From assembly GCA_039033415.1 (NCBI GenBank), contig JBCCCR010000033.1:16407-80406 (forward strand): DNA of 64,000 bases, in the 5' to 3' direction. Each line of letters begins with the position of its first letter. The first letter of the stretch is position 1. The notes beneath the pieces were generated by a model, which did not search any database, was not told where the DNA came from, and saw only the letters and a list, made by a program, of their open reading frames with translations. The DNA comes from Pseudomonadota bacterium (lineage in GTDB: Bacteria > Pseudomonadota > Gammaproteobacteria > Xanthomonadales > SZUA-38). Shown in pieces: positions 24,431-34,578 of this stretch. The position numbers were made by a program, and so were the translations under genes.

Positions 24431-25402
24431 CTATTGATTCAGCTCAGTGTAAAAGACCATCGCCTGGTAAGCCACAAAAGCTGCGAGCAGAACTGCGCCG
24501 GAAAAACGCGAGATTCGGCCCGGGCCCCTGAAGCCATAGGCCATTAAGAACAGCATCAGCGACAGACCCAGCATGATGGTGTAGTCGCGGTAGAGGAGGG
24601 TCTTGTCAACCGCGGTCGGCTCGATGCTGGCCGCAATGCCCAGCACGCCGAGCAGATTGAACATGTTAGAGCCGATGATATTGCCGATGACCAGCTCGTA
24701 CTCGCGCTTCAAGACGCTGGCGATGGCGGCGGCAAGTTCCGGCAGGCTGGTGCCGATCGCCACGACCGTCAGGCCGATCACCACATCCGACACGCCCATG
24801 ATGCGGGCAATGTCCGTAGCGCCAAGGACCAGAATGTGGGAGCTCGCCGGCAGCACGATCATGCCCAGCATCAGCCAGCCCAGCGCGACGGGCGTCGACA
24901 TGTCTGAGGGGATTTCGGTGGCAAACTCGGCGGCGATCGGGTCAGGCCCGCTGCGCTGCATGCCGATCGCGGCCATCCAGGTGGTCATCAGGAGCAGGCC
25001 GAACAGCAGGATAGCGCCGTCAACACGGCCCAGGTTCTGATCCAGCATCAGGACCAGTGCGAGTACCGACACCACCAGCAGGATCGGATACTCGCGACGC
25101 AGGGTGTCGGAGTGAATCTGCAGCGGATAGATGCTGGCTGCCACCCCAAGGATCAGGGCGATGTTAGCAATGTTGGATCCAACTGCGTTGCCGACCGCCA
25201 GCCCCGGATTGCCGCGGAGCGCGGCAACCCCGGATACCACCATTTCCGGGGCGGATGTGCCAAACCCGATGACCGTCAAGCCGATGATCAGCGGCGACAC
25301 GCCCAGGTTGCGCGCGGTGGCTGCCGCCCCCGCCACGAATCGATCTGCGCCCCATACCAGGAACACAAAACCGATGGCGATGAGTCCTAGCGAAAGCAGC
25401 AT
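24431..25402 (-). CDS. yrbG: CaCA-family sodium/calcium exchanger YrbG
   Basis: A 323-residue inner-membrane antiporter with about 10 membrane helices and the two inverted alpha-repeats of the family: GFGTSAPEMVVSGVAAL...GNAVGSNIANI (about residues 47-85) and AIGTSLPELAAAIASVL...GNIIGSNMFN (about 220-255). Acidic Glu of both GTS(A/L)PE motifs are present. It heads the kdsDC-lptCAB-rpoN block as in E. coli. Confidence 0.93.
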   Translation of the reverse strand: MLLSLGLIAIGFVFLVWGADRFVAGAAATARNLGVSPLIIGLTVIGFGTSAPEMVVSGVAALRGNPGLAVGNAVGSNIANIALILGVAASIYPLQIHSDTLRREYPILLVVSVLALVLMLDQNLGRVDGAILLFGLLLMTTWMAAIGMQRSGPDPIAAEFATEIPSDMSTPVALGWLMLGMIVLPASSHILVLGATDIARIMGVSDVVIGLTVVAIGTSLPELAAAIASVLKREYELVIGNIIGSNMFNLLGVLGIAASIEPTAVDKTLLYRDYTIMLGLSLMLFLMAYGFRGPGRISRFSGAVLLAAFVAYQAMVFYTELNQ

Positions 25403-25650
25403 AGGCGTAGTGCAGGGTTGTCCATCAAGGTGAATTCGGGTCTCTTATTATTTTGTGTAGCGCCGCCCCGCCGCGCATCCTGCCCAGCGCCGGTACGGTT
25501 TCGGTAGTGCCAGATTTCCTATAACATCGCCCGCCTCTACCGACCGATCAGGTGGCGGCAGACGGGCCGGCACAGGATTTCAGACGCTGCTGTTGATCGC
25601 AGCAACCCGCGGCGCACAACCAGCGGATAACGGGCAAGGGGCGAAAGTCT
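25403..25650. promoter_or_regulatory. divergent promoter region yrbG / ibaG
   Basis: 248 bp without a gene. A -10-like TATAAC sits at 25,520-25,525 on the plus strand, about 125 bp before ibaG, with no convincing -35 box. GGGGCGAAAG close to the ibaG ATG may act as the ribosome site. In many gammaproteobacteria mlaFEDCB lies in this position; nothing of it is seen here. Confidence 0.35.
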
Positions 25651-27166
<1,516 letters not shown>

Positions 27167-27207
27167 GGGCCGACCAGGCGTGATCGCGGGGGGATTCCTC
27201 CGGTAAC

Positions 27208-28035
27208 TTAAGGTCCCACGCTCGGGCAGGGTTCACAAACCCACTCGGTGAGCCGCATCTCGATCACCTCGTCATCGTCACCGTCGATCTGTTCCAGCCT
27301 AACCGGTAGAAATCCGAGCTTTGGAGCGTGCCAGGAACGCGTCTGGCGCCGCGGGTTACTGTGATGCCGGTTGACCAATACGGTTTGCAGCTCCCCCTCG
27401 CTGGTGTCGGTAACGGTAACTTCGTCGGTGCGGGAGTAGGTGTGCTGACGGACGTTGCCGCGTTCGACAGTCTCAAAGGCAAACTGCTGCTGACCCTCCG
27501 CGAGCTGGCGCATCAGCTTCAGGTTAATCAACATGCGATCGGTCTGCCCGGCCACCAGCGGCAGCATAAAGTCTTTTTTCTTGTAGACGCCCTCCACCTG
27601 CAGCCGGTCCCAGTCAAAACGGGCGCGTCCCTCGCGTCGTGAAAAGCGAATGCCCTGCTGATAATCGTAGTCACGCGAGAGCAGAGAACCGTCGTCCGCC
27701 AGCTCAAACTGGCTTCGCTCGGTGATTTTGCCACCCAGAAAACCGGCGAGACCCCGGTTTGCCTCGGTTGATACGCGATAGGTCCATTGAGCGCCCGATT
27801 TCTTTAGCGAGGCCTCGGACCGACCCAGCAGCCGGCCGTTGAGGTAGACGTCGTAGCGCGCGGAAAAGGGGGTCAGCTGCTGCGCCGGGCAATACCCGAC
27901 GGGCGGCGGACCCGCGTCCTCAGCCGCGGCCGTTTGAATCAGCGCCAGGCAGGCCGCGGCCAGCAGAGCCAACCGCCGCCACGCGAAGCGGCTGCGTGAG
28001 CGTGTCGCCATCAAAACAGACCTGTCCGTTTGCAT
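27208..28035 (-). CDS. exported DUF3108 protein
   Basis: A 275-residue protein with an N-terminal signal peptide (FAWRRLALLAAACLALIQTAAA) and a DUF3108 core (TPFSARYDVYLNGRLLGRSEASL, YRVSTEANRGLAGFLGGKITERSQF). It is a periplasmic protein of unknown role, regularly found next to purN. ATG 28035 is preceded by GGAAGG at 7 bases and is chosen over ATG 28011. It overlaps the 3' end of purN by 116 bases in a different frame. Confidence 0.82.
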   Translation of the reverse strand: MQTDRSVLMATRSRSRFAWRRLALLAAACLALIQTAAAEDAGPPPVGYCPAQQLTPFSARYDVYLNGRLLGRSEASLKKSGAQWTYRVSTEANRGLAGFLGGKITERSQFELADDGSLLSRDYDYQQGIRFSRREGRARFDWDRLQVEGVYKKKDFMLPLVAGQTDRMLINLKLMRQLAEGQQQFAFETVERGNVRQHTYSRTDEVTVTDTSEGELQTVLVNRHHSNPRRQTRSWHAPKLGFLPVRLEQIDGDDDEVIEMRLTEWVCEPCPSVGP

Positions 28036-28651
28036 ACCTGACCCTTCCTTCGCCAAACCACCGAACCACCGATACCAGCAGCTGGTGCTCAAGCGGCAGC
28101 AGGCGGCTGGCCAGTGTTTGGGGTGTGTCCTCCGGCTCGACGGGCAGCGTGATTTGGGCGATTACCGGGCCGCCATCGAGCTCAGGGGTTACAAAATGAA
28201 CGCTTGCCCCGTGTTCTTTGACACCAGCTTCCAGCGCACGTTCATGGGTTTTTAAGCCGCGGAAGTCGGGCAGCAGCGAGGGGTGCAGATTGATCATGCG
28301 ACCCACGAATTGGCTGACAAACTCCGCACCAAGAATTCGCATAAAACCAGCTAAAACAATTAGCTGTAGATCATTTCTCGAAAGAGCTTCAGCTAGAGTA
28401 TGTTCAAAGTCCGCGCGCTCATCGAATAACCGGTGGTCGATCACCGCCGTTTCAACGCCGGCCTCACGCGCGTGAACAAGCCCCTCTGCGTCGGGTCGAT
28501 TGCTGATCACCAGCGAGACGCGAAAAGCGCCCTGATGACGCAGCAGCGCCTGCAGGTTGGAGCCACGGCCCGAGATCAGGACTGCGAGATTCAGATCGGT
28601 TGCGCGAAGATCGCCGGCCGCGCCCGCCGGCACAGCTCGCTGTTCTGTCAC
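27920..28651 (-). CDS. purN: Phosphoribosylglycinamide formyltransferase PurN
   Basis: A 243-residue 10-formyl-THF-dependent GAR transformylase: LAVLISGRGSNLQALL, VLAGFMRIL, NLHPSLLPDFRG, and HFVTPELDGGPVIAQ. It is about 30 residues longer than E. coli PurN. The extra C-terminus (after FDGDTLTQPLRVAA) lies wholly in the overlap with the DUF3108 gene. It overlaps the purM stop by 4 bases. Confidence 0.95.
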   Translation of the reverse strand: MTEQRAVPAGAAGDLRATDLNLAVLISGRGSNLQALLRHQGAFRVSLVISNRPDAEGLVHAREAGVETAVIDHRLFDERADFEHTLAEALSRNDLQLIVLAGFMRILGAEFVSQFVGRMINLHPSLLPDFRGLKTHERALEAGVKEHGASVHFVTPELDGGPVIAQITLPVEPEDTPQTLASRLLPLEHQLLVSVVRWFGEGRVRYANGQVCFDGDTLTQPLRVAAVGSAGRGLPGADSNGRG

Positions 28652-29721
28652 TGCTCAGGTCCGCTGAAGCGGACGCGCTCAGCGTCAGAAGCCGCTTCCA
28701 CCTCACCGATCAGGCGAGCGCTTAGCCCTTCGTCCTTGAGTGTTCTCAGGACGGCATCCGCGGATTTCGGCGGGCAGACCAGACAGAAGCCGATTCCGCA
28801 GTTGAAGGTTCGTCGCATCTCCGGTGCCGCCACGTTGCCGGTGCTGGCCAGCCAGCGAAACAGCGGTGGCCACGGGCAGCTGGTCAGATCGAGATGAATT
28901 CCCAGGCCGTCAGGGATCACCCTCAGCAGGTTTTCCGCCAGGCCGCCGCCCGTGATGTGCGCCATCGCGTGAATCGCGTGGCTTTGTAGCGCACGCAGGA
29001 CCGGCTTGACGTAGATGGTGGTCGGGGCCATCAGCGCTGCACCGAGGCTCTGGCCGTCGATGCTGCGAGTCAGCGCTTCGGGGTCCTGGGCCTGAGCCCG
29101 TTCGACAATGCGCCTGATCAGCGAAAAACCGTTCGAATGAGGCCCCGATGAGTCCAGCCCGATAAGCTGGTCGCCTGCCTGGGTTGCCTGGCCCGTGATC
29201 AGCCGGTCCCGATTGACCGCGCCAACGGTGAAGCCGGCCAGGTCATAGTCGCCCGCGGCGTACATGTCGGGCATCTCAGCGGTCTCCCCGCCGATCAGTG
29301 TGCAACCCGCAAGCTGGCAGCCCTGCGCAATGCCGGCGACCACGCGTTCAGCAATCGCTGGATCGAGCCGCCCGGTGGCGAAATAGTCCAAGAAAAAGAG
29401 CGGTTCAGCTCCCTGGACCAGCACGTCGTTGACGCACATGGCAACCAGATCGATACCGATCGTGTCATGCTGGTCGAGTTCGGTCGCGAGCTTCAGCTTG
29501 GTGCCGACGCCGTCGGTCCCCGACACCAAAACCGGATCGGAAAACCGGTTGGTATCCAGCGCGAACAGCCCGCCAAAGCCCCCCACCTCAGCGAGCACTT
29601 CCGGGCGGCGGGTTGCGGCAACCAGCGGCTTTATGCGATCGACCAGGGCGTTGCCGGCGTCGATGTCCACGCCCGCATCTTTATAGGTGAGAGAGGAATT
29701 TGCCGTTTGCCTGTCACTCAC
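28648..29721 (-). CDS. purM: Phosphoribosylformylglycinamidine cyclo-ligase PurM
   Basis: A 357-residue AIR synthetase: SLTYKDAGVDIDAGN, VSGTDGVGTKLKLA, DYFATGRLD, GGETAEMPDMY, HITGGGLAENLLR. It makes aminoimidazole ribotide in purine synthesis. Divergent from the DUF2066 gene 64 bp away, as in Pseudomonas. Confidence 0.97.
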   Translation of the reverse strand: MSDRQTANSSLTYKDAGVDIDAGNALVDRIKPLVAATRRPEVLAEVGGFGGLFALDTNRFSDPVLVSGTDGVGTKLKLATELDQHDTIGIDLVAMCVNDVLVQGAEPLFFLDYFATGRLDPAIAERVVAGIAQGCQLAGCTLIGGETAEMPDMYAAGDYDLAGFTVGAVNRDRLITGQATQAGDQLIGLDSSGPHSNGFSLIRRIVERAQAQDPEALTRSIDGQSLGAALMAPTTIYVKPVLRALQSHAIHAMAHITGGGLAENLLRVIPDGLGIHLDLTSCPWPPLFRWLASTGNVAAPEMRRTFNCGIGFCLVCPPKSADAVLRTLKDEGLSARLIGEVEAASDAERVRFSGPEQ

Positions 29722-29785
29722 GGTGCTGACGCCTGTTTAGGAACGGTAAGGGCGGCCGTCGACGACCGCGGGCTATGGTATCTTA

Positions 29786-30853
29786 ATGGCCATCTCATTT
29801 CGCCTCGCAACCGCCGTGATTCGCCTTCTTTTTCTTCTCCTTCTGTCCCTGCATACGACGCTAGGGGCCAAAGGCTTCGAGCCTTTTGTCGGCCGAGTGC
29901 CCGCCAGCGAGCTGGCCGCTGATGGTCTGGAAGGCGGTTATCGGCTGGCGTTGCTGCAGGTGCTCGGCAAGCTATCGGGCTACCCGCTGCAGGTGGAGGC
30001 GCTGGCGGAGGCTGGCGAGCTGGGCCCGGTAGCGCCGCTGGTGATGGTCCATCGATTTGTCGACCGGGGAGCCGGCGAGCTGCGGGAGCGATGGCTTGAG
30101 GTTCAGTTCGACAGCACGCTCACCAATGATCGACTGCGCGATCTGGGGCTGCCGGTGTGGCCACTGGAGCGACCGGCAACGCTGGTGTGGGTGGCCGTAG
30201 AGCGCGACGGGCAGCGCGATCTTCTGGGGCTCGCTGACAGCGATGGCGTGCTGCTGGACATGATGGTTGAGGATGCGGCCGCCGTCGGCGTGCCGCTGCT
30301 GCTGCCGCTGATGGATCTTCAGGACCAGCAGCTGGCCAGTATTAGCGACGTCTGGGGCGGTTTTGCCGATCAGCTGCGCCCGGCTTCCGAACGTTATGGC
30401 GCCAGACAGCTGCTCCTCGGGCGCAGCTATCTCAGCGGCGGTACCTGGACCACCCGCTGGCTCTTGAGTGGCATGGCCCGCAGTCAGCGCTGGGAGACGC
30501 GAGGGACTACCCTTGAATCCACGCTGTCGGCGGGGATGGGTCGGCTGGCTGCCGCGATGGCCGCGGAAGCGGCGATCCGTCCGGACGAGTTCAGCGGGAG
30601 ACTGCTGCGGATCCGGGTGCATGGCGTCAGCAGCGCGCGAGGCTATGGCACCGTGATGCAGTACCTGACCGGCCTTTCGGTGGTCGATCGGCTCGAGCCG
30701 GTCAGCGTGTTTGGTGAGTATCTCGATCTCAACCTGTCGAGCAACGTGGGCCTGCGGGGCTTTCAGCAGGCGCTGGCTGCCGGGGACGTGCTGCGCGCAC
30801 GAGCCCACAGCGGCAGTGCGGTGGATCTGGAGCTCGAACTCCAGGGGCTGTGA
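29786..30853 (+). CDS. exported DUF2066 protein
   Basis: A 355-residue protein with a signal peptide (VIRLLFLLLLSLHTTLGA) and a DUF2066 domain (about residues 30-330, VPASELAADGLEGGYRLALLQVLGKLSGYP). Its function is unknown; it is conserved between purM and the perM/hda genes in gammaproteobacteria. Its stop overlaps the next gene in GTGA. Confidence 0.82.
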   Translation: MAISFRLATAVIRLLFLLLLSLHTTLGAKGFEPFVGRVPASELAADGLEGGYRLALLQVLGKLSGYPLQVEALAEAGELGPVAPLVMVHRFVDRGAGELRERWLEVQFDSTLTNDRLRDLGLPVWPLERPATLVWVAVERDGQRDLLGLADSDGVLLDMMVEDAAAVGVPLLLPLMDLQDQQLASISDVWGGFADQLRPASERYGARQLLLGRSYLSGGTWTTRWLLSGMARSQRWETRGTTLESTLSAGMGRLAAAMAAEAAIRPDEFSGRLLRIRVHGVSSARGYGTVMQYLTGLSVVDRLEPVSVFGEYLDLNLSSNVGLRGFQQALAAGDVLRARAHSGSAVDLELELQGL

Positions 30854-31482
30854 GTGACCCGCGTGCTAGTCAAAGCCTGCCGAAACCGCAGCTGACCGCG
30901 ATGACACAGCCCATCCTGTCATGGTCGCATTTGCCCAACGTAATTACGATCGCAAGAATTGCGGCCGTGATTCCGCTCACCTGGCTGCTGGTCGAACGAT
31001 CCTACGGCGCCGCTTTGCTGGTGGCGTTTGCCGCCGGCATGTCCGACGCCGTCGACGGCTTTTTGGCCAAACGCTTCGGCTGGACGAGCGACCTGGGCGG
31101 GATTCTCGACCCCCTGGCCGATAAGCTGCTTCTTTTGAGCTGCTTTTTTGTCCTAGGCGCGCAGGGGTGGCTGCCGGTTTGGCTGCTCTTGCTGGTCCTC
31201 GGGCGAGATCTACTGATCGTTGGTGGCGGGGTCGCCTTTCACTACTGGATCCGCCCGGTGACCGGCGAGCCGCTCATCATCAGCAAGCTCAACACGTTTC
31301 TGCAGATTCTGCTGATCCTGCTGCTGCTGCTGGACCTGGGCTGGCGCGAAATCCCGGATCAATGGCTGCGGCTGATGGTATGGGCAGTAACGCTCAGCAC
31401 GGTCGCCAGCGGGCTTCAGTATGTGCTGCTGTGGGGCTATCGTGCGGTGGTGGAGAGCCGCCAACAGAGGGAAGAGCAATGA
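30850..31482 (+). CDS. CDP-alcohol phosphatidyltransferase family protein
   Basis: A 210-residue membrane enzyme with 5-6 helices and the CDP-alcohol motif DAVDGFLAKRFGWTSDLGGILDPLADK written as DG-X2-AKR...G-X3-D-X3-D, all Asp present. The substrate is unknown; it may be PgsA-like. GTG 30850 gives a 4-base overlap; ATG 30901 (MTQPILSW) is an alternative with a more usual N-terminus. Second gene of the DUF2066-perM-hda series. Confidence 0.8.
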   Translation: MSDPRASQSLPKPQLTAMTQPILSWSHLPNVITIARIAAVIPLTWLLVERSYGAALLVAFAAGMSDAVDGFLAKRFGWTSDLGGILDPLADKLLLLSCFFVLGAQGWLPVWLLLLVLGRDLLIVGGGVAFHYWIRPVTGEPLIISKLNTFLQILLILLLLLDLGWREIPDQWLRLMVWAVTLSTVASGLQYVLLWGYRAVVESRQQREEQ

Positions 31483-32612
31483 CCGAATCTCGCCAATGGA
31501 TGGTCCTCGTCGTGGCCGTCATCACGGCTTGGCTGATCTACCTGCTGGCGCCGATCTTGACGCCGTTTGCGGTGGCGGCCCTGTTTGCCTACCTGGGTGA
31601 CCCGGTCACCGACTGGCTCCAGAAACGAGGATTATCCCGCACGCTCGCAGTTTCGGTGGTTTTTGTGCTGCTTTCGGTGCTTGTGATCGGTCTGCTGCTC
31701 GTCCTGCTGCCGCTGCTTGAAGATCAGCTTGTGCGGCTCGTTGAGGTGCTGCCGGCATTTGTGGACTGGGCGAAAAACGCGGCGGGTCCACTGCTGGAAA
31801 GACTCGAGAGCGCGGGCGTCAATCTCTTCGATCGAGATCGGCTGGTGACCATGCTGCAGGAGCATTTCAAGGAAGCGACCGACATGGCGTCAATGGTGGT
31901 CGGCTCTTTCGCTAGGTCGGGTATCGCCCTGGTTAACTGGATCATGAACCTGGTGCTGATCCCAGTGGTGGCTTTCTACCTGCTGCGCGACTGGGACATC
32001 ATCATGGCGCGTATTCGCGAGCTGCTGCCGCGGCGGCTGGAGCCGACGGTAGTGACTTTGGCCTCTGAGTCCAACTCCGTACTAGGCGCTTTTCTCCGCG
32101 GCCAGCTGACGGTCATGGTGGCGCTGGGCGTCGTCTACTCCATCGGGCTATGGCTGGTCGGCCTGGACCTCGCCATTTTGGTGGGTATGACCGCCGGGCT
32201 GATCAGCTTTGTTCCTTATCTCGGAGCGATCGTGGGGGTTGTGCTGGGTGTGGTGGGCGCGCTGTTTCAGTACGGGGATCTGTTCCATGTGGCCATGGTC
32301 CTGGTGGTCTTCGGCGTTGGCCAAACCCTGGAGGGTGTGGTCTTGACCCCGCTGCTGGTCGGGGATCGGATCGGCTTACACCCGGTGGCGGTCATTTTTG
32401 CTGTGCTGGCCGGTGGGCAGCTCTTTGGTTTCCTCGGCGTGCTGCTGGCTCTTCCCGTCGCCTCGGTTGTGATGGTGTTGCTGCGCCACGCGCACAGCAG
32501 CTATCGCGGCAGCGGCCTCTACGATGAGGTCAACGATATCCCGCCCAGTGAGCCGCGCGTAGTGCTCCCAGGCTCAGCGAAAGACAATCCGGAGCCGCGC
32601 GGGAAAGGCTGA
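31479..32612 (+). CDS. AI-2E (PerM) family transporter
   Basis: A 377-residue protein with about eight membrane helices and the family core DLAILVGMTAGLISFVPYLGAIVG and VVFGVGQTLEGVVLTPLLVGDRIGLHPVAV. The family includes the AI-2 exporter TqsA and sodium/proton antiporters; the substrate here is unknown. I chose ATG 31479, which overlaps the previous stop in ATGA and has GAAGAG upstream. Confidence 0.88.
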   Translation: MTESRQWMVLVVAVITAWLIYLLAPILTPFAVAALFAYLGDPVTDWLQKRGLSRTLAVSVVFVLLSVLVIGLLLVLLPLLEDQLVRLVEVLPAFVDWAKNAAGPLLERLESAGVNLFDRDRLVTMLQEHFKEATDMASMVVGSFARSGIALVNWIMNLVLIPVVAFYLLRDWDIIMARIRELLPRRLEPTVVTLASESNSVLGAFLRGQLTVMVALGVVYSIGLWLVGLDLAILVGMTAGLISFVPYLGAIVGVVLGVVGALFQYGDLFHVAMVLVVFGVGQTLEGVVLTPLLVGDRIGLHPVAVIFAVLAGGQLFGFLGVLLALPVASVVMVLLRHAHSSYRGSGLYDEVNDIPPSEPRVVLPGSAKDNPEPRGKG

Positions 32613-32666
32613 TGGGCACGCAAGCGCTGCAGGGGGCCTGGCCGCCGTCCGTCGGCTTGTCGGCTC

Positions 32667-33398
32667 ATGAAGAGCTTGGACGTCTGCGACGGCCCGCTGA
32701 AGCCCGTGGCCGCTGACCGGTCAGCGCTGCAGCTTCCGCTGGCGCTGCGGGGTGAGGACGAGGCCACCTTCGAGCTGTTTGTGGCCGATCCGGCGTTTGT
32801 GCAGTACCTGCAGCAGGTGGCCGAGGGCAAAATCCAAGACTGGGTTTGGCTTCAGGGACCTGCTGGCTGGGGCAAGACCCATCTCCTGAGTGCGGCTTAC
32901 CGCAAGGCTGGCCGTGCAGCGGGCTATCTGGAAGCGGCGGCGCTGCTGGCCTCCGGCCCAGACAGCCTGGCGCAGATCGACGGCTATGAGCTGGTGCTGT
33001 TGGACAACGTCGAATGTGCTCTGGTGCCGAGCTGGGAAGAAGCGTGGTTTCATCGACTCAATCGCTGGCGGGATGCCGGCGTCCAGCTGGTTGTCGCCAG
33101 CCGCCAGCACCCCAGAAACCTCCAGCTTGGGCTGCCAGATCTCGCCTCGCGCCTGAAAATGATGGTCGAAGTCTCGATTGCGCCCCTCGATTCACCGGGT
33201 CGGGCAGAGCTGCTGGCGCGGCGGTCGGCGGCGCGGGGGTTTGACCTGCCGCCGGCGGTGGTGAGCTATCTGCTGAGCCGGGAGGCCAGAAGCGCTGTGG
33301 AGTTGGTCGGAATGCTGGATCGGCTCGGGCGAGAGAGCCTGCGGGCGCAGCGCAAGCTCACGGTGCCTTTTGTGCGTCAGGTGCTGGGCGGCGCCTGA
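32667..33398 (+). CDS. hda: DnaA regulatory inactivator Hda
   Basis: A 243-residue DnaA-like AAA+ protein without a DNA-binding domain. The beta-clamp binding motif is QLPLAL near residue 22, Walker A GPAGWGKTHLL, Walker B LVLLDNVE (Asn where DnaA has a second Asp), sensor text VASRQHP. With the clamp it stimulates DnaA-ATP hydrolysis after initiation. It follows perM as in most gammaproteobacteria. Its 3' end overlaps the convergent phosphatase gene by 22 bases. Confidence 0.93.
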   Translation: MKSLDVCDGPLKPVAADRSALQLPLALRGEDEATFELFVADPAFVQYLQQVAEGKIQDWVWLQGPAGWGKTHLLSAAYRKAGRAAGYLEAAALLASGPDSLAQIDGYELVLLDNVECALVPSWEEAWFHRLNRWRDAGVQLVVASRQHPRNLQLGLPDLASRLKMMVEVSIAPLDSPGRAELLARRSAARGFDLPPAVVSYLLSREARSAVELVGMLDRLGRESLRAQRKLTVPFVRQVLGGA

Positions 33399-33913
33399 CT
33401 GCGATCGACCCTGACGTCGGTGACGTCTCCGCCGGCGACGGTAACGACAAAAATGAGGCTGTGTTCCGCGTCGTCCAGCTGCTCATAGCGCTCCTGTCGC
33501 AGAAGCAGGTTCAGCAGCGCGGGCGTCGTGTTGCTGTGGCCCGCCACCAGCGTGGGTTCATCAGCCTGACGCAGTTGTTCAGCCAGCTCAGCAAGCGCGC
33601 GCGGATCGTAGGTCGCGACGTCGAGCCGCTTGTCCCTCTTGATATCCGACACGGTTTGCAGAGTCCGAGTGATCGGCGTCGAGTAGATGACGCGCAAATC
33701 CCGGCCGGAGAAATAGGTGGCCAGCCAGCGCGCCCGCTGCTGTCCCAGCTCGTTTAGCGGACGATCCGGGTCGAGTTCAGGCGGGACGGTCTCGGCGTGG
33801 CGGATCAGGTAGAGCGTGACCGTTGTGGGTTTGGGGCCGCCGGCGCAGCCCGCCAGAGTCAGGGCAAGCGCCAGCCAGCAAAAACGACCGAGGAGGGCGC
33901 TTAAGGTGTGCAT
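33377..33913 (-). CDS. histidine phosphatase family lipoprotein
   Basis: A 178-residue phosphoglycerate-mutase-like phosphatase. It has a lipoprotein signal (LALALTLAGC lipobox), phospho-His motif YLIRHAET, TRTLQT, and the second His in VAGHSNTTPALL. It is probably anchored in the envelope; the substrate is unknown. It overlaps the murU stop by 13 bases, so it is in the amgK-murU transcript. Confidence 0.85.
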   Translation of the reverse strand: MHTLSALLGRFCWLALALTLAGCAGGPKPTTVTLYLIRHAETVPPELDPDRPLNELGQQRARWLATYFSGRDLRVIYSTPITRTLQTVSDIKRDKRLDVATYDPRALAELAEQLRQADEPTLVAGHSNTTPALLNLLLRQERYEQLDDAEHSLIFVVTVAGGDVTDVRVDRSQAPPST

Positions 33914-34578
33914 GGGGCGTCCTGCGAAAAGACTTTCCTGGCGTGCTCAAGCCGCCCCTCAGTGCCGATGTCGAGCCAGCGCCCCGGGAAGTGTTCGCCG
34001 GTGGCGCGGCCGGCATCCGCGGCAGAGCGTATCGCCGGCACCACGGAAAACGCTGCGGGCTTCGACGCCCCGCTCACCATGCACGGATGGAACACGCCGA
34101 TGCCGGCATAGGTCCAGTGTCGCTCATTAGTCAGCCGTTGGTCGGAAAGCCCGAAATCTCCGCCGGGATTGTGCTCGGGGTTATCCACGAGCACCAGGTG
34201 GCAATCGGTTGGATGGAGACCGGTCAGCGTCTGGAACGGGAAGTCGCAAACGACGTCGCCGTTCACCACTAGAAACGGCTCGGGGCCCAGCAGCGGCAGC
34301 GCGTGGCGCATGCCGCCCCCGGTTTCGAGGGGCGTATCGCCTTCCCTGGAGAGCCGAATTGAGGCGTTCCAGCGTGAACCGTCACCGAGAAACTCCGCGA
34401 TCTGATCACCCAGCCAGGAGACGTTGACGACGATGGTGTGAACGCCGGCGCTGACGAGATTGGTGATGTGTCTCTCGATTAACGAAACGTCGCCCACTTG
34501 AAGCAACGGCTTAGGGGTTCGAAGCGTCAGCGGTCGAAGTCGCTCGCCGTAACCCGCCGCCAGAATCAACGCTTTCAA
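33901..34578 (-). CDS. murU: N-acetylmuramate alpha-1-phosphate uridylyltransferase MurU
   Basis: A 225-residue nucleotidyltransferase: MKALILAAGYGERLRPLTLRTPKPLLQVGD signature (written here as LAAGYGERLRPLT and PKPLL), VVNGDVVCD, and WLDIGTEGRL. It converts MurNAc-1-phosphate to UDP-MurNAc in the recycling bypass. The start overlaps amgK by 4 bases, the family's usual arrangement, which separates it from other sugar nucleotidyltransferases. Confidence 0.93.
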   Translation of the reverse strand: MKALILAAGYGERLRPLTLRTPKPLLQVGDVSLIERHITNLVSAGVHTIVVNVSWLGDQIAEFLGDGSRWNASIRLSREGDTPLETGGGMRHALPLLGPEPFLVVNGDVVCDFPFQTLTGLHPTDCHLVLVDNPEHNPGGDFGLSDQRLTNERHWTYAGIGVFHPCMVSGASKPAAFSVVPAIRSAADAGRATGEHFPGRWLDIGTEGRLEHARKVFSQDAPCTP

